Below are positions 50,289-58,760 of a stretch of 64,000 nucleotides of DNA, in pieces. The translations under genes and the position numbers were made by a program. Position 1 is the first letter of the stretch. Each line of letters opens with the position of its first letter. A model generated the notes under the pieces. It was not told where the DNA came from. It searched no databases and saw nothing but the letters and a program-made list of their open reading frames with translations. Source of the DNA: Actinoplanes sp. NBC_00393 (lineage in GTDB: Bacteria; Actinomycetota; Actinomycetes; Mycobacteriales; Micromonosporaceae); the NCBI RefSeq assembly GCF_036053395.1, contig NZ_CP107942.1, positions 396,001-460,000 of the forward strand, written 5' to 3'.

Positions 50289-52604
50289 GTGGAGTCACGC
50301 GAGATCCCGGGGCTCCTGCTCGACACCGCCCCGGACGCGATCATCGTCAGCCGCTCGGACGGCACCATCACCCTGGCCAACCGCCGTGCGCACGACATGT
50401 TCAGGTATCCCGCCGACACGCTCGTCGGGACCTCCATCGACGACCTCGTGCCGGAGGAGGTCCGGGAGGGGCATCCGGCACAGCGGGCCGGCTACCTCAG
50501 CGGCGAGCACCCGCCGCTGCGCCGGCTCCCGTTGCGCGGGCTGCGCAGCGACGGCACCGTCTTCCCCGTCGAGGTCTCGCTCTCCGCGGTGGTGGCCGGC
50601 GCCGACACATACGTGACAGCCGTCCTCCGCGACGACACTGCCCAGCGGGAGGCCGCCCAGGCCCGCGCGCTGCTCGCCTCGATCGTGCAGTCGTCGCACG
50701 ACGCGATCGTCACCACCAACCTGCAGGGCCGGGTGCTCTCCTGGAACCCCGGTGCCGAGATGCTCTACGGCTACCCGGCCGCCGACATGATCGGCAAGCC
50801 GGTCGACCAGATCATCCCGGTCGGCCGGCGCTCCGACGAGGAGCAGGTGCGGCTCCTGGTCCGGCTGGGCGGCCGGGTGGACCGCTACCGCAGCCTGCGG
50901 CAGAACGCCAAGGGCGAGATCATCGCGGTCTCCATGCTGATCTCCCCGCTGCTCGACGAGCGCGGCGCCATCTTCGGCACCACCAGCATCGCGCGTGACA
51001 TCAACGACCGGGAACGTGCCGAGGCCCGGGTCCAGGCGTTCCTGGACGCCGCTCCGGACGCGATGCTCGGTGTCGGCGAGTCCGGCGAGGTGGTGCTGGT
51101 CAACGCCGAGGCCGAGCGGCTCTTCGGGCAGCCCCGCTACGACCTGCTGCACATGCCGCTCGCCCTGCTGCTCCCGGACGGCCTGCCCCCGGTCTCGGCG
51201 GTGCTGCGGACCGGTGGGGACAGCACGCCGCTGGACACCGAACGCGCCGACGCCAACCCCGGCGACCCCGTCGACCAGCGCTGGGCCACCCGGCGGGCGC
51301 TGCGCCGCGGCGGCGCCGAGCTGCCCGTGGACATCGCCTGCAGCGCGCTGCACACCGACAGCGGCGTGGTGATCGTGGTGGTGGTCCGCGACATCACCGA
51401 ACGGCTCGCCGCCGAGGAGGAGCGCCGCCGGTTGCGCGAGGAGACCGACCGGCAGCGTCTCGAGGCCCGGATGCAGCAGGCCCAGCGTCTGGAGAGCCTG
51501 GGGCAGCTGGCCGGCGGCATCGCGCACGACTTCAACAACCTGCTGGCGGTCATCCTCAACTACGCCTCGTTCATCATCGAGGACTCCGCGGGCAGCCAGC
51601 CGGCCGTGGACGCGGAACAGATCGCCCGGGCCGCCCGGCGTGGCAGCGACCTGACCCACCAGCTGCTGGCCTTCGCGCGCCGCGAGGTGATCCGGCCGCG
51701 CCCGCTCAACCTGAACACCGTGGTCACCGAGGTGCACCAGATGCTCGAGCGGTCCCTCGGGGAGCACATCTCGCTGACCGTACGCACCACAGCCGGCCTG
51801 CCGTCGGTGATGGCCGACCCCGGCCAGCTCGAACAGGTCCTGGTCAACCTGGCGGTCAACGCCCGTGACGCGATGCCCACCGGCGGCCGGCTCACCATCG
51901 ACACCGCCCTGGTGCAGGTGGACACCGAGCACGCCGCCGCCCGGGCCGGGCTCACTCCGGGCCGCTACGCCCGTCTTCGGGTCTCCGACACCGGCACCGG
52001 CATGCCGAAGGAGGTGATCGACAAGGCGTTCGAGCCGTTCTTCACGACCAAGCCGAGCGGGCAGGGCACCGGGCTCGGCCTGGCCACCGTCTACGGCATC
52101 GTGACGCAGGCCGGCGGCACCGTGCAGATCTACTCCGAGCCGGGGATCGGCACCACCTTCACCATCCTGCTGCCCGCCACCGAGGTGGAGGCCCAGGAGG
52201 TGACGGCGGAGGAGTCCACCGCCGGGCTCACCGGGCACGGCGCGACTGTGCTCGTCGTCGAGGACGAGGACGCGCTGCGGGAGGTGACCTGCCGGATCCT
52301 GCGTCGCGGCGGCTACACCGTGCTGGCCGCGGGCGGCGGCGAGGAGGCGCTGCGGCTGGCCGGGGAGAACCCGGTGGACGTCCTGCTCACCGACGTGATC
52401 ATGCCGGGGATGCTGGGCAAGGATCTGGCCGACGCGGTCCTCGCGTCCTGGCCGGGCACCAAGGTGCTGTTCATGTCCGGGTACGCCCAGCCGGTCCTCA
52501 CCACCCACGGCACCCTCTCGGCCGACGTGCACCTGCTGGAGAAACCGTTCACCAGCGCCGAGCTGATGCGCGCCCTGCACGACGAGCTGCAGGCCAAGCC
52601 GTGA
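50289..52604 (+). CDS. Soluble hybrid histidine kinase: PAS-PAS-PAS-HisKA-HATPase-REC
   Basis: A 771-residue protein without transmembrane segments. Three PAS domains lie at about residues 5-115 (LLDTAPDAIIVSRSDGTITL), 125-240 (IVQSSHDAIVTTNLQGRVLS) and 245-375 (AAPDAMLGVGESGEVVLVNA). HisKA follows with phospho-acceptor in GGIAHDFNNLLAVI, then the HATPase domain (NLAVNARDAMPTGG; GQGTGLGLATVYGIV). A C-terminal receiver has Asp in DVLLTDVIMPGM. The kinase type is NtrB-like. There is no separate response regulator or output gene next to it. Possible inputs are redox or light through PAS cofactors, which cannot be seen from sequence. Start GTG 50289 follows GGGAGGTAG. Confidence 0.9.
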   Translation: MESREIPGLLLDTAPDAIIVSRSDGTITLANRRAHDMFRYPADTLVGTSIDDLVPEEVREGHPAQRAGYLSGEHPPLRRLPLRGLRSDGTVFPVEVSLSAVVAGADTYVTAVLRDDTAQREAAQARALLASIVQSSHDAIVTTNLQGRVLSWNPGAEMLYGYPAADMIGKPVDQIIPVGRRSDEEQVRLLVRLGGRVDRYRSLRQNAKGEIIAVSMLISPLLDERGAIFGTTSIARDINDRERAEARVQAFLDAAPDAMLGVGESGEVVLVNAEAERLFGQPRYDLLHMPLALLLPDGLPPVSAVLRTGGDSTPLDTERADANPGDPVDQRWATRRALRRGGAELPVDIACSALHTDSGVVIVVVVRDITERLAAEEERRRLREETDRQRLEARMQQAQRLESLGQLAGGIAHDFNNLLAVILNYASFIIEDSAGSQPAVDAEQIARAARRGSDLTHQLLAFARREVIRPRPLNLNTVVTEVHQMLERSLGEHISLTVRTTAGLPSVMADPGQLEQVLVNLAVNARDAMPTGGRLTIDTALVQVDTEHAAARAGLTPGRYARLRVSDTGTGMPKEVIDKAFEPFFTTKPSGQGTGLGLATVYGIVTQAGGTVQIYSEPGIGTTFTILLPATEVEAQEVTAEESTAGLTGHGATVLVVEDEDALREVTCRILRRGGYTVLAAGGGEEALRLAGENPVDVLLTDVIMPGMLGKDLADAVLASWPGTKVLFMSGYAQPVLTTHGTLSADVHLLEKPFTSAELMRALHDELQAKP

Positions 52605-53069
52605 TCACGGGACCGGTTCGACGGCCGACAGGATCAGGCCGAGGCAGGCGCAGACGGCCAGCACCACGGCGAAGATCAGCATGATGACCGCGGCGGCCAG
52701 GCCCGGATAGCGCTGCGGCGGGGCCCCCAGCGCGCCACCCATGAAGGAGAGCAGGGGCGCCCGGTACTCCAGCTCGACGGTCTTTCCCGGCGCGGCCACG
52801 ACGGTCGTCTCCGCGGTGCCGATCCGGGCCGGCACCAGGTAGGGCACGTGCACGTGGACGAGGTGCGGCCCGAGACCCACCGACGTCACCACCCGGCCCC
52901 ACGTGGCCGGCACGTCCTGCCCGTCCACCTCCAGGACCGGGGTGAACAGGCCGAGCAGGAAGGCGAGAGGTGCGTACCGCATCGTCACGGCGATGGTCGA
53001 ACCACCGCTGCCGCGCGAGGTATCGACCGGCGGCAGGCCGGGCAGCACGGGCGGCGCGAGCGTGGGCAA
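52605..53069 (-). CDS. Unknown protein with C-terminal membrane anchor
   Basis: A 154-residue frame whose first codon is a TTG at 53069 preceded by GGAAAGGG at good spacing. Later starts (a GTG at 53048, ATG 52982) are possible. The middle part is beta-rich (MRYAPLAFLLGLFTPVLEVD, LVHVHVPYLVPARIGTAE). A single hydrophobic helix lies near the C-terminus (VIMLIFAVVLAVCACLGLIL). I recognise no family with confidence. It sits between the convergent hybrid kinase and the cupin gene; its stop adjoins the kinase stop directly. Confidence 0.55.
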   Translation of the reverse strand: MPTLAPPVLPGLPPVDTSRGSGGSTIAVTMRYAPLAFLLGLFTPVLEVDGQDVPATWGRVVTSVGLGPHLVHVHVPYLVPARIGTAETTVVAAPGKTVELEYRAPLLSFMGGALGAPPQRYPGLAAAVIMLIFAVVLAVCACLGLILSAVEPVP

Positions 53070-53144
53070 CGCTAACCCTTTCCGAAGGTCGCCCGCGCAG
53101 AATATGCCGTCCCCGGCGGCCGGGGAAGCCGTCCTCAGTGGATC

Positions 53145-53483
53145 TCAGGCGCCGGTGACGTAGACCTTGCGCAACGGCTCGGTGACATGCCAGACCGTCC
53201 GGGTGCCGGCGGCGAGCCGCACCAGGTCGCCCGGCCCGATCGGCACCCGGCCGCCGCCCTCGACCTCGATCTCGGCGCGCCCGGAGAGCAGCACGAACGC
53301 CTCCTCCGCCTCGACGTCGCGGGCCGCGCCGGCGGTCATCTCCCAGACGCCGATCTCCGCGCCCAGCCCCGGCAGGGTGGTGACCGCGACCGCGCCGGTG
53401 GTCGGGCTGCCGCTCACCACCGCCTCCGCCGGCTCGTGCAGCACCACAATCTCGGCCAGGGGAAATACGGCGACGGGCTCCAT
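53145..53483 (-). CDS. Small cupin-domain protein
   Basis: A 112-residue single cupin from ATG 53483 (a TTG-initiated frame extends to 53495). AEEAFVLLSGRAEIEVEGGG and GPGDLVRLAAGTRTVWHVTE are the two cupin motifs. The first lacks the usual HxH pair (VEAEEAFVLL), so metal binding is doubtful. It resembles EutQ/DUF861-type cupins. It is divergent from the spo0M gene, 86 bp apart. Confidence 0.75.
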   Translation of the reverse strand: MEPVAVFPLAEIVVLHEPAEAVVSGSPTTGAVAVTTLPGLGAEIGVWEMTAGAARDVEAEEAFVLLSGRAEIEVEGGGRVPIGPGDLVRLAAGTRTVWHVTEPLRKVYVTGA

Positions 53484-53569
53484 GACCTTGCACAATAGTG
53501 TTCTCAGCGTTTGTTCAGCGGGCGTTGTTACTTTTCCGATCCTGACGGTTTCCGAGCGGGAGAAACATC

Positions 53570-54559
53570 GTGGTCTTCAAGAAGTTGCTGGGTGCCCTCG
53601 GGGTGGGCGGCCTCAGCGTGGACACTGTGCTGTCCAACCCCAGCACCTATCCGGGCGCGCCGCTGACCGGCCAGGTCAACCTGGTGGGCGGCACCCAGGA
53701 CGCCGACATCGAGCACATCACCCTCGGCCTGGTCACGCGCATGGAGGTCGAGGGCGGCGGCGGTGACTACTCCGCGGTGGCCGACTTCCTCCGGGTGCCG
53801 GTGACCGGCCCGATGCGCCTGGCCGCCGGCCAGCAGCTCTCCCTGCCGTTCCGGTTCGACATGCCGTGGGAGACGCCGATCACCACGGTCTACGGCCAGC
53901 AGCTGCGCGGCATGGTCATGGGCGTGCGCACCGAGGTGGCCATCGCCCGGGCGATCGACAAGGGCGACCTGGACCCGGTGCACGTCCACCCGCTGCCGAT
54001 CCACCAGCGCATCCTGGACGCGTTCGCCCAGCTCGGTTTCCAGTTCAAGTCCGCCGACCTGGAGCACGGCCAGATCTACGGCGTGCACCAGACGCTCCCG
54101 TTCTACCAGGAGATCGAGTACTACCCGCCCGCTCAGTACGCGCATGCCGGCATCAACGAGGTCGAGCTGACCTTCGTGACCAGCCCGCACGCCGTCGAGG
54201 TGGTGCTGGAGTTCGACAAGCGCGGCGGCCTGTTCACCCAGGGCCACGACACCTACGGCCGCTACACGGTGTCGCACGCCGACGCCGACACCACCGACTG
54301 GCGCCAGGTCGTCGAGGGCTGGGTGCGCCAGGCGGTCGACAAGCGCAAGTCCATGCCCGGCTTCGGCGGCGGCCACGGCGCCTACGGTCACCCTCAGCCC
54401 GGCTACGGGCACGGTCACCACGGCCACTACCGCCGGCACGGCGGCGGGATGGGCATGGGCGGCGCCGCGCTCGGCGTCGCCGGCGGTCTCGCTGCCGGCT
54501 ACCTGGCCGGTGAGGCCATCGAGGAAGGCATGGAAGAGTTCGGCGACTTCGGCGAGTAG
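53570..54559 (+). CDS. spo0M: Spo0M-family sporulation-control protein
   Basis: A 329-residue cytoplasmic arrestin-like protein. MVFKKLLGALGVGGLSVDTV begins the family N-terminus, followed by a two-beta-sandwich core to about residue 250 (PMRLAAGQQLSLPFRFDMPW, ILDAFAQLGFQFKSADLEHG). The C-terminal ~75 residues are Gly/His-rich (HPQPGYGHGHHGHYRRHGGG) and end in a hydrophobic Gly-rich stretch, unlike shorter homologues. It is linked to sporulation or cell-division control in Bacillus and is common in actinobacteria. GTG 53570 is used. A terminator follows the stop. Confidence 0.9.
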   Translation: MVFKKLLGALGVGGLSVDTVLSNPSTYPGAPLTGQVNLVGGTQDADIEHITLGLVTRMEVEGGGGDYSAVADFLRVPVTGPMRLAAGQQLSLPFRFDMPWETPITTVYGQQLRGMVMGVRTEVAIARAIDKGDLDPVHVHPLPIHQRILDAFAQLGFQFKSADLEHGQIYGVHQTLPFYQEIEYYPPAQYAHAGINEVELTFVTSPHAVEVVLEFDKRGGLFTQGHDTYGRYTVSHADADTTDWRQVVEGWVRQAVDKRKSMPGFGGGHGAYGHPQPGYGHGHHGHYRRHGGGMGMGGAALGVAGGLAAGYLAGEAIEEGMEEFGDFGE

Positions 54560-54577
54560 CCAGATCGAGGCACACAG

Positions 54578-54613
54578 AGGGCGGGGGTCTGCGGACCCTC
54601 GCCCTTCGCTTTT
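54578..54613 (+). terminator. Hairpin plus T-run terminator after spo0M
   Basis: AGGGCGGGGGTC (54578-54589) pairs with GACCCTCGCCCT (54594-54605), with a single G-U pair, followed by TTCGC and TTTT (54610-54613). From 54614 to 54959 I see no gene. Confidence 0.8.
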
Positions 54614-54959
54614 GGTCAACAACCCGTTCCGGTACGCCTTTTCGCCGCCCCCGCCGCTCGCAAGCGGATCGGACCACACCTCCCCGGGCCACCACGCGGT
54701 CACCAGCCTGGTTGCGGCCCCAGCGCGGCCGCCGGGAAACACAGCGTGGTCCCGGTTACCCCATCCGGGCGCGGGCCTCTCGTCGGAGGTTTGGTGTTCC
54801 GGGCCGTCAATCCGCCGGAAAGCGCTGCTCAGCCTGCCGATGACGAGCGGTGATCAATCCATGCCGGAAACCATATCCCACTCACCCTATGGGAAATGTA
54901 TGTGAGCTGGGTCACAAAGTGGCTGACGGCAATGCCCCGGGCCGTCTACGTTTCAGGGC

Positions 54960-55031
54960 ATGAACCGAAGCAAGCGCCTGACCCGGCGCCGCTTCGTCGA
55001 CTACCTCCGGGTGTGCACCTGCGCCTGTTGA
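54960..55031 (+). CDS. Cysteine-ending leader peptide of the sulfur operon
   Basis: A 23-codon frame from ATG 54960 to TGA 55031. Its product is basic in the first half (KRLTRRR) and ends FVDYLRVCTCAC. The pattern R-R-x-V-D-x-L-R-V-C with clustered C-terminal cysteines is that of the putative leader peptides found before sulfur-assimilation genes in actinobacteria. Three Cys codons in the last five positions would stall ribosomes when cysteine is scarce and so could couple translation to sulfur supply. It lies 184 bp upstream of ssuA on the same strand. The recognition rests on the motif and the context agreeing. Confidence 0.8.
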   Translation: MNRSKRLTRRRFVDYLRVCTCAC

Positions 55032-55125
55032 GTCCGACGGCGAAGCCCCCGCCGCCCTGACTGCTCCACGCCTCGCCACACATCGTCGCCCGGCCCATGC
55101 CCGCTCGGGCGCAGAAACACCACAC

Positions 55126-55143
55126 CGCCGGCCCCTGCCGGCG
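55126..55143 (+). promoter_or_regulatory. Possible attenuator hairpin in ssu leader
   Basis: CGCCGG (55126-55131) pairs with CCGGCG (55138-55143) across a 6-nt loop, in the segment between the leader peptide and ssuA. It is one of several GC-rich pairing options there; which is used cannot be told by eye. Confidence 0.25.
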
Positions 55144-55215
55144 CGATGAACCCTGCCTTCCCACCGACGGCGTGCCCGCCGCGCGGTCGATGACCCATAC
55201 CCGCGAAGGAGTCCC

Positions 55216-56232
55216 ATGACCACCCGCAGATCCGTTCTCGCTGCCGCCGCAGCCGGTGTCCTCGCTGTCTCCCTGCTCTCCGCCTGCGGATCAGCCGGCG
55301 CCGCCGCCTCCGGCGAGCAGGCCAAAGAACTGCGCTACCAGGGCTGGGTCGGCGCCGTCACACCCGCCGAACTCGCCGAGGATCTCGGATACCTCGGCGA
55401 CGTGAAACTCAGATGGATCGGCAACACCATCAGCGGCCCGCAGGACATCCAGGCCGCGACCACCGGCGACACGGACTTCGGCGGCGCCTTCAACGGCGCG
55501 ATCGTGAAGCTCAAGGTGTCGAAGGCACCGATCACCGCGGTGGTCAGCTACTACGGGTCGGACAAGGGCAACTACAGCGGCTTCTTCGTGCTGGAGGACG
55601 GCCCGATCAAGAGCGCCAAGGACCTGATCGGCAAGAAGATCGGCGTCAACACGCTGGGCGCGCACGCCGAGGCGATCACCAAGACCTACCTGACCCGGGC
55701 CGGCCTCACCCCCGAGGAGATCAAGCAGGTAGAGCTGATCGTGGTGCCGCCGGTCAACACCGAGCAGTCGCTGCGGGCCGGCCAGATCGACGTCGCGGCG
55801 CTGAGCGGAACGCTGCGCGACGTCGCGCTGGAGCACGGCGGCATCCGCCCGCTCTACACCGACGTCGACCTGCTGGGCGACTTCAACGGCGGCAGCTACG
55901 TGCTGCGCAACGACTTCATCAAGGAGAACCCGGACACGGTACGGGCGTTCACCACCGGCGTCGCGAAGGCCGTCGACTGGTCCCGCTCGCAGCCGATCGA
56001 GACAGTCCACGCCAAGTTCGAGGAGATCATCTCCAAGCGCGGCCGTAACGAGGACACCAACCAGGTCAAGTTCTGGAAGAGCTACGGCGTGGTCAGCCCG
56101 GGCGGCAAGATCGCCGACACCGACTTCAGCGTCTGGATCGAGTGGCTGAACAACACCGGCGAGCTGAAGAAGAACGACCTCGAGCCGGCTGACCTCTACA
56201 CCAACGAGTACAACGAGGTGGCCGCATCATGA
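55216..56232 (+). CDS. ssuA: Aliphatic sulfonate ABC transporter substrate-binding lipoprotein
   Basis: A 338-residue extracytoplasmic receptor of the SsuA/TauA/NitT family. Residues 1-25 are a lipoprotein signal with lipobox LLSAC. KELRYQGWVGAVTPAELAED and DIQAATTGDTDFGGAFNGAI are typical of sulfonate/taurine receptors, as is IGKKIGVNTLGAHAEAITK. ATG 55216 follows GAAGGAG. The gene is first in a five-gene coupled operon and is preceded by the Cys leader peptide. Its stop overlaps the ssuB start. Confidence 0.9.
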   Translation: MTTRRSVLAAAAAGVLAVSLLSACGSAGAAASGEQAKELRYQGWVGAVTPAELAEDLGYLGDVKLRWIGNTISGPQDIQAATTGDTDFGGAFNGAIVKLKVSKAPITAVVSYYGSDKGNYSGFFVLEDGPIKSAKDLIGKKIGVNTLGAHAEAITKTYLTRAGLTPEEIKQVELIVVPPVNTEQSLRAGQIDVAALSGTLRDVALEHGGIRPLYTDVDLLGDFNGGSYVLRNDFIKENPDTVRAFTTGVAKAVDWSRSQPIETVHAKFEEIISKRGRNEDTNQVKFWKSYGVVSPGGKIADTDFSVWIEWLNNTGELKKNDLEPADLYTNEYNEVAAS

Positions 56233-57029
56233 GCAAGATCCGCTTCGAGAACGTCGGCAAGACCTTCCAGGCCCGCGGCACCACGGTCACCGCGCTGCAG
56301 GACATCAACCTCGAGGTGAACGAGGGCGAGTTCCTGGTCATCGTCGGCCCCAGCGGCTGCGGCAAGTCCACCCTGCTCGACCTGCTCGGCGGTCTGGCCG
56401 AGATCAGCAGCGGCCGGATCCTGGTCGACGGCGAACCGGTCACCGGCCCCGGCCTGGACCGCGGCATCGTCTTCCAGCAGTACGCGCTCCTGCCCTGGCG
56501 CACCGCACAGGGCAACGTCGAGTTCGGGCTGGAGGCGAAGCACGTACCCCGTAAGGAACGTGCCGAGAAGGCCCGCGAATACCTGGACCTGGTCGGCCTC
56601 GCCGGCTTCCACGACCGCTACCCGCACGAGCTCTCCGGCGGCATGAAGCAGCGGGTGGCGATCGCCCGCAGCCTCGCCTTCGACCCGGACGTGCTGCTGA
56701 TGGACGAGCCGTTCGCCGCCCTCGACGCGCAGACCCGCGACGGCCTGCAGGACGAGCTGCTGCGGATCTGGGAGAAGACCGGCAAGACCATCGTCTTCAT
56801 CACCCACGGCATCGAGGAGGCCGTCTACCTCGGCCAGCGGGTGGCCGTGCTGACGTCCCGGCCGGGGCGGATCAAGCAGATCGTCGACATCCCGATCGAC
56901 GCCCGCTCGGCCACCGAGGACCTGCGTTCCGACCCGCAGTTCACCCACTACCGCCACGAGATCTGGACGCTGCTGCGCGACGAGGTCACCAAGGCCCGCA
57001 GCGAAGAACTGGAGGTCACCCGTGCCTAG
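56229..57029 (+). CDS. ssuB: Sulfonate ABC transporter ATP-binding protein
   Basis: A 266-residue ATPase with Walker A GPSGCGKST, signature HELSGGMKQRVAIARSLA, Walker B DVLLMDEPFAALD and switch His in VFITHGIEEAV. It is of the SsuB/TauB/NrtD type (QQYALLPWRTAQGNVEFGLE). The ATG overlaps the ssuA stop and the permease start lies inside its last codons. Confidence 0.92.
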   Translation: MSKIRFENVGKTFQARGTTVTALQDINLEVNEGEFLVIVGPSGCGKSTLLDLLGGLAEISSGRILVDGEPVTGPGLDRGIVFQQYALLPWRTAQGNVEFGLEAKHVPRKERAEKAREYLDLVGLAGFHDRYPHELSGGMKQRVAIARSLAFDPDVLLMDEPFAALDAQTRDGLQDELLRIWEKTGKTIVFITHGIEEAVYLGQRVAVLTSRPGRIKQIVDIPIDARSATEDLRSDPQFTHYRHEIWTLLRDEVTKARSEELEVTRA

Positions 57030-57876
57030 CCTCACCGCTACCCCGGTCGTGGTCCATCCTGCACCGGCACCACCGGTCGCCGCAGCTGCGCCGGCTCGGC
57101 ACTGGCCACGCCGGATCCTGCGTGCCGGCGGCAACGTCTTGACCCGGATCGCCGCGATCACCGCCCTGGCCGTGATCTGGGAGGTGTTCCCGCGGTTCGG
57201 CCTGGTCGACGCGGTCTTCCTGCCACCGCTGTCCGAGGTGCTCGTCGCCTGGAAGGACCTGCTCGTCTCCGGCGAGCTGTGGAGCCACACGTCGGCGAGC
57301 CTCGCCCGATCGGCCGCCGGGTTCGGGCTCGCGGTCGCCGTCGGAGTTCCGCTCGGCCTGCTGATCGGCTGGTACACCCCGGTGGCGAACCTGCTCAACC
57401 CGCTGCTCGAGGTGTTCCGCAACACCGCGGCGCTGGCCATCCTGCCGGTCTTCGTCCTGATCCTCGGGCTCGGCGAGACGTCCAAGGTCGCGATCATCTT
57501 CTACGGGTGCACGTGGCCCATCCTGCTCAACACGGTGAGCGGTGTCCGTACCGTTGATCCGCTCTTGATCAAATCGGCCCGGTCCCTCGGGCTCGGCCCG
57601 GTACGGCTCTTCCAGAAGGTCGTCCTCCCCGCGGCCGTGCCCACCATCTTCACCGGCATCCGGCTGGCCGGCGCCGCCTCGATCCTGATCCTGATCGCCG
57701 CCGAGATGGTCGGCGCGAAGGCCGGCCTGGGCTACCTCATCAACTACGCCCAGTACAACTTCGCGGTCCCCGACATGTACGCCGGAATCATCACGATCTC
57801 CGCCATCGGCCTGGCCGTGAACCAGCTCCTCGTCGTCACCGAACGCCGCTTCTCTACCTGGAGGACCCAGTCATGA
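57022..57876 (+). CDS. ssuC: Sulfonate ABC transporter permease
   Basis: A 284-residue permease with six helices and the EAA loop ARSLGLGPVRLFQKVVLPAA. An N-terminal Pro/Ala-rich cytoplasmic stretch of ~30 residues precedes TM1. It starts with GTG 57022, overlapping ssuB by 8 bp. Its stop overlaps the TauD-like gene's start. Confidence 0.9.
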   Translation: MPSLTATPVVVHPAPAPPVAAAAPARHWPRRILRAGGNVLTRIAAITALAVIWEVFPRFGLVDAVFLPPLSEVLVAWKDLLVSGELWSHTSASLARSAAGFGLAVAVGVPLGLLIGWYTPVANLLNPLLEVFRNTAALAILPVFVLILGLGETSKVAIIFYGCTWPILLNTVSGVRTVDPLLIKSARSLGLGPVRLFQKVVLPAAVPTIFTGIRLAGAASILILIAAEMVGAKAGLGYLINYAQYNFAVPDMYAGIITISAIGLAVNQLLVVTERRFSTWRTQS

Positions 57877-58760
57877 GCATCACTGTCAACCGCATCGGCG
57901 GACGCATCGGCGCCGAGATCACCGGCGTGGACCTGAAAGCGGAGTTCGATGCCGAGGCGATCCACGACGCCCTGGTCGAGCACAAGGTCCTCGTCTTCCG
58001 GGGCCAGCACCTCGACGACGAGCAGCACCAGCGCTTCGCCTCGGTCTTCGGCGAGCTGACCCTGGCGCACCCGACCGTCCCGTCCGTCGACGGCCAGGCC
58101 AGCGTTCTCGAGGTCGCCGGCGGCGAGGGCGCCCGGGCCAACGCCTGGCACACCGACGTCACGTTCGTGGTCGCCCCGCCCAAGGCCACCACGCTGCGCA
58201 GCCTCGTCATCCCGCCGTACGGCGGCGACACCCTGTTCTCCAACACCGCCGCCGCGTACGCCGACCTGCCCGAACACCTGCGCCTGCTGGCCGACCGGGC
58301 GTGGGCCGAGCACTCCAACGCCTACGACTACGCCGAGCACCCGCAGTTCCGCTCCTCCGAGGCCGAGGATTACCAGAAGGTCTTCCAGTCCACCCGCTAC
58401 CGCACCGCCCACCCGGTGGTCCGCGTCAACCCGGACTCCGGCGTGCCGAACCTGTTCATCGGCAACTTCGTCACCGGCATCCTCGGCCTGTCCAGGACCG
58501 AGTCCCGGGACATCCTGCGGCTGCTCCAGCACTACGTGACCCGGCCGGAGAACACCCTGCGCCACAAGTGGCAGGTCGGCGACATCGTCGTCTGGGACAA
58601 CCGCAGCACCCAGCACTACGCCGCCGACGACTACGGGGACCTGGCCCGCAAGCTGCACCGGGTGACCGTCGCCGGCGACGTCCCGGTCAGCCTCGACGGC
58701 ACCAAGAGCTACATCCTCGAGGGCGACGAGGCCACCCACTACACCCCGCAGGTGCAGTGA
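57873..58760 (+). CDS. TauD/TfdA-family alpha-ketoglutarate dioxygenase
   Basis: A 295-residue Fe(II)/2-oxoglutarate dioxygenase. The iron triad is visible as H-x-D in NAWHTDVTFVV and the distal His in LARKLHRVTVAGD, with the 2-oxoglutarate Arg a few residues further. VWDNRSTQHYAADDY is the family block before the last His. In this operon it most likely oxidises the carbon next to a sulfonate, releasing sulfite. It might also act on sulfate esters. Overlaps on both sides show full translational coupling. Confidence 0.88.
   Translation: MSITVNRIGGRIGAEITGVDLKAEFDAEAIHDALVEHKVLVFRGQHLDDEQHQRFASVFGELTLAHPTVPSVDGQASVLEVAGGEGARANAWHTDVTFVVAPPKATTLRSLVIPPYGGDTLFSNTAAAYADLPEHLRLLADRAWAEHSNAYDYAEHPQFRSSEAEDYQKVFQSTRYRTAHPVVRVNPDSGVPNLFIGNFVTGILGLSRTESRDILRLLQHYVTRPENTLRHKWQVGDIVVWDNRSTQHYAADDYGDLARKLHRVTVAGDVPVSLDGTKSYILEGDEATHYTPQVQ

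Noticed and set aside
54912..55325. Minus-strand ORF opposite the sulfur leader
   Set aside because: It is Arg/Gly-rich without a domain, overlaps ssuA antisense, and the plus strand carries the recognisable leader peptide and operon.
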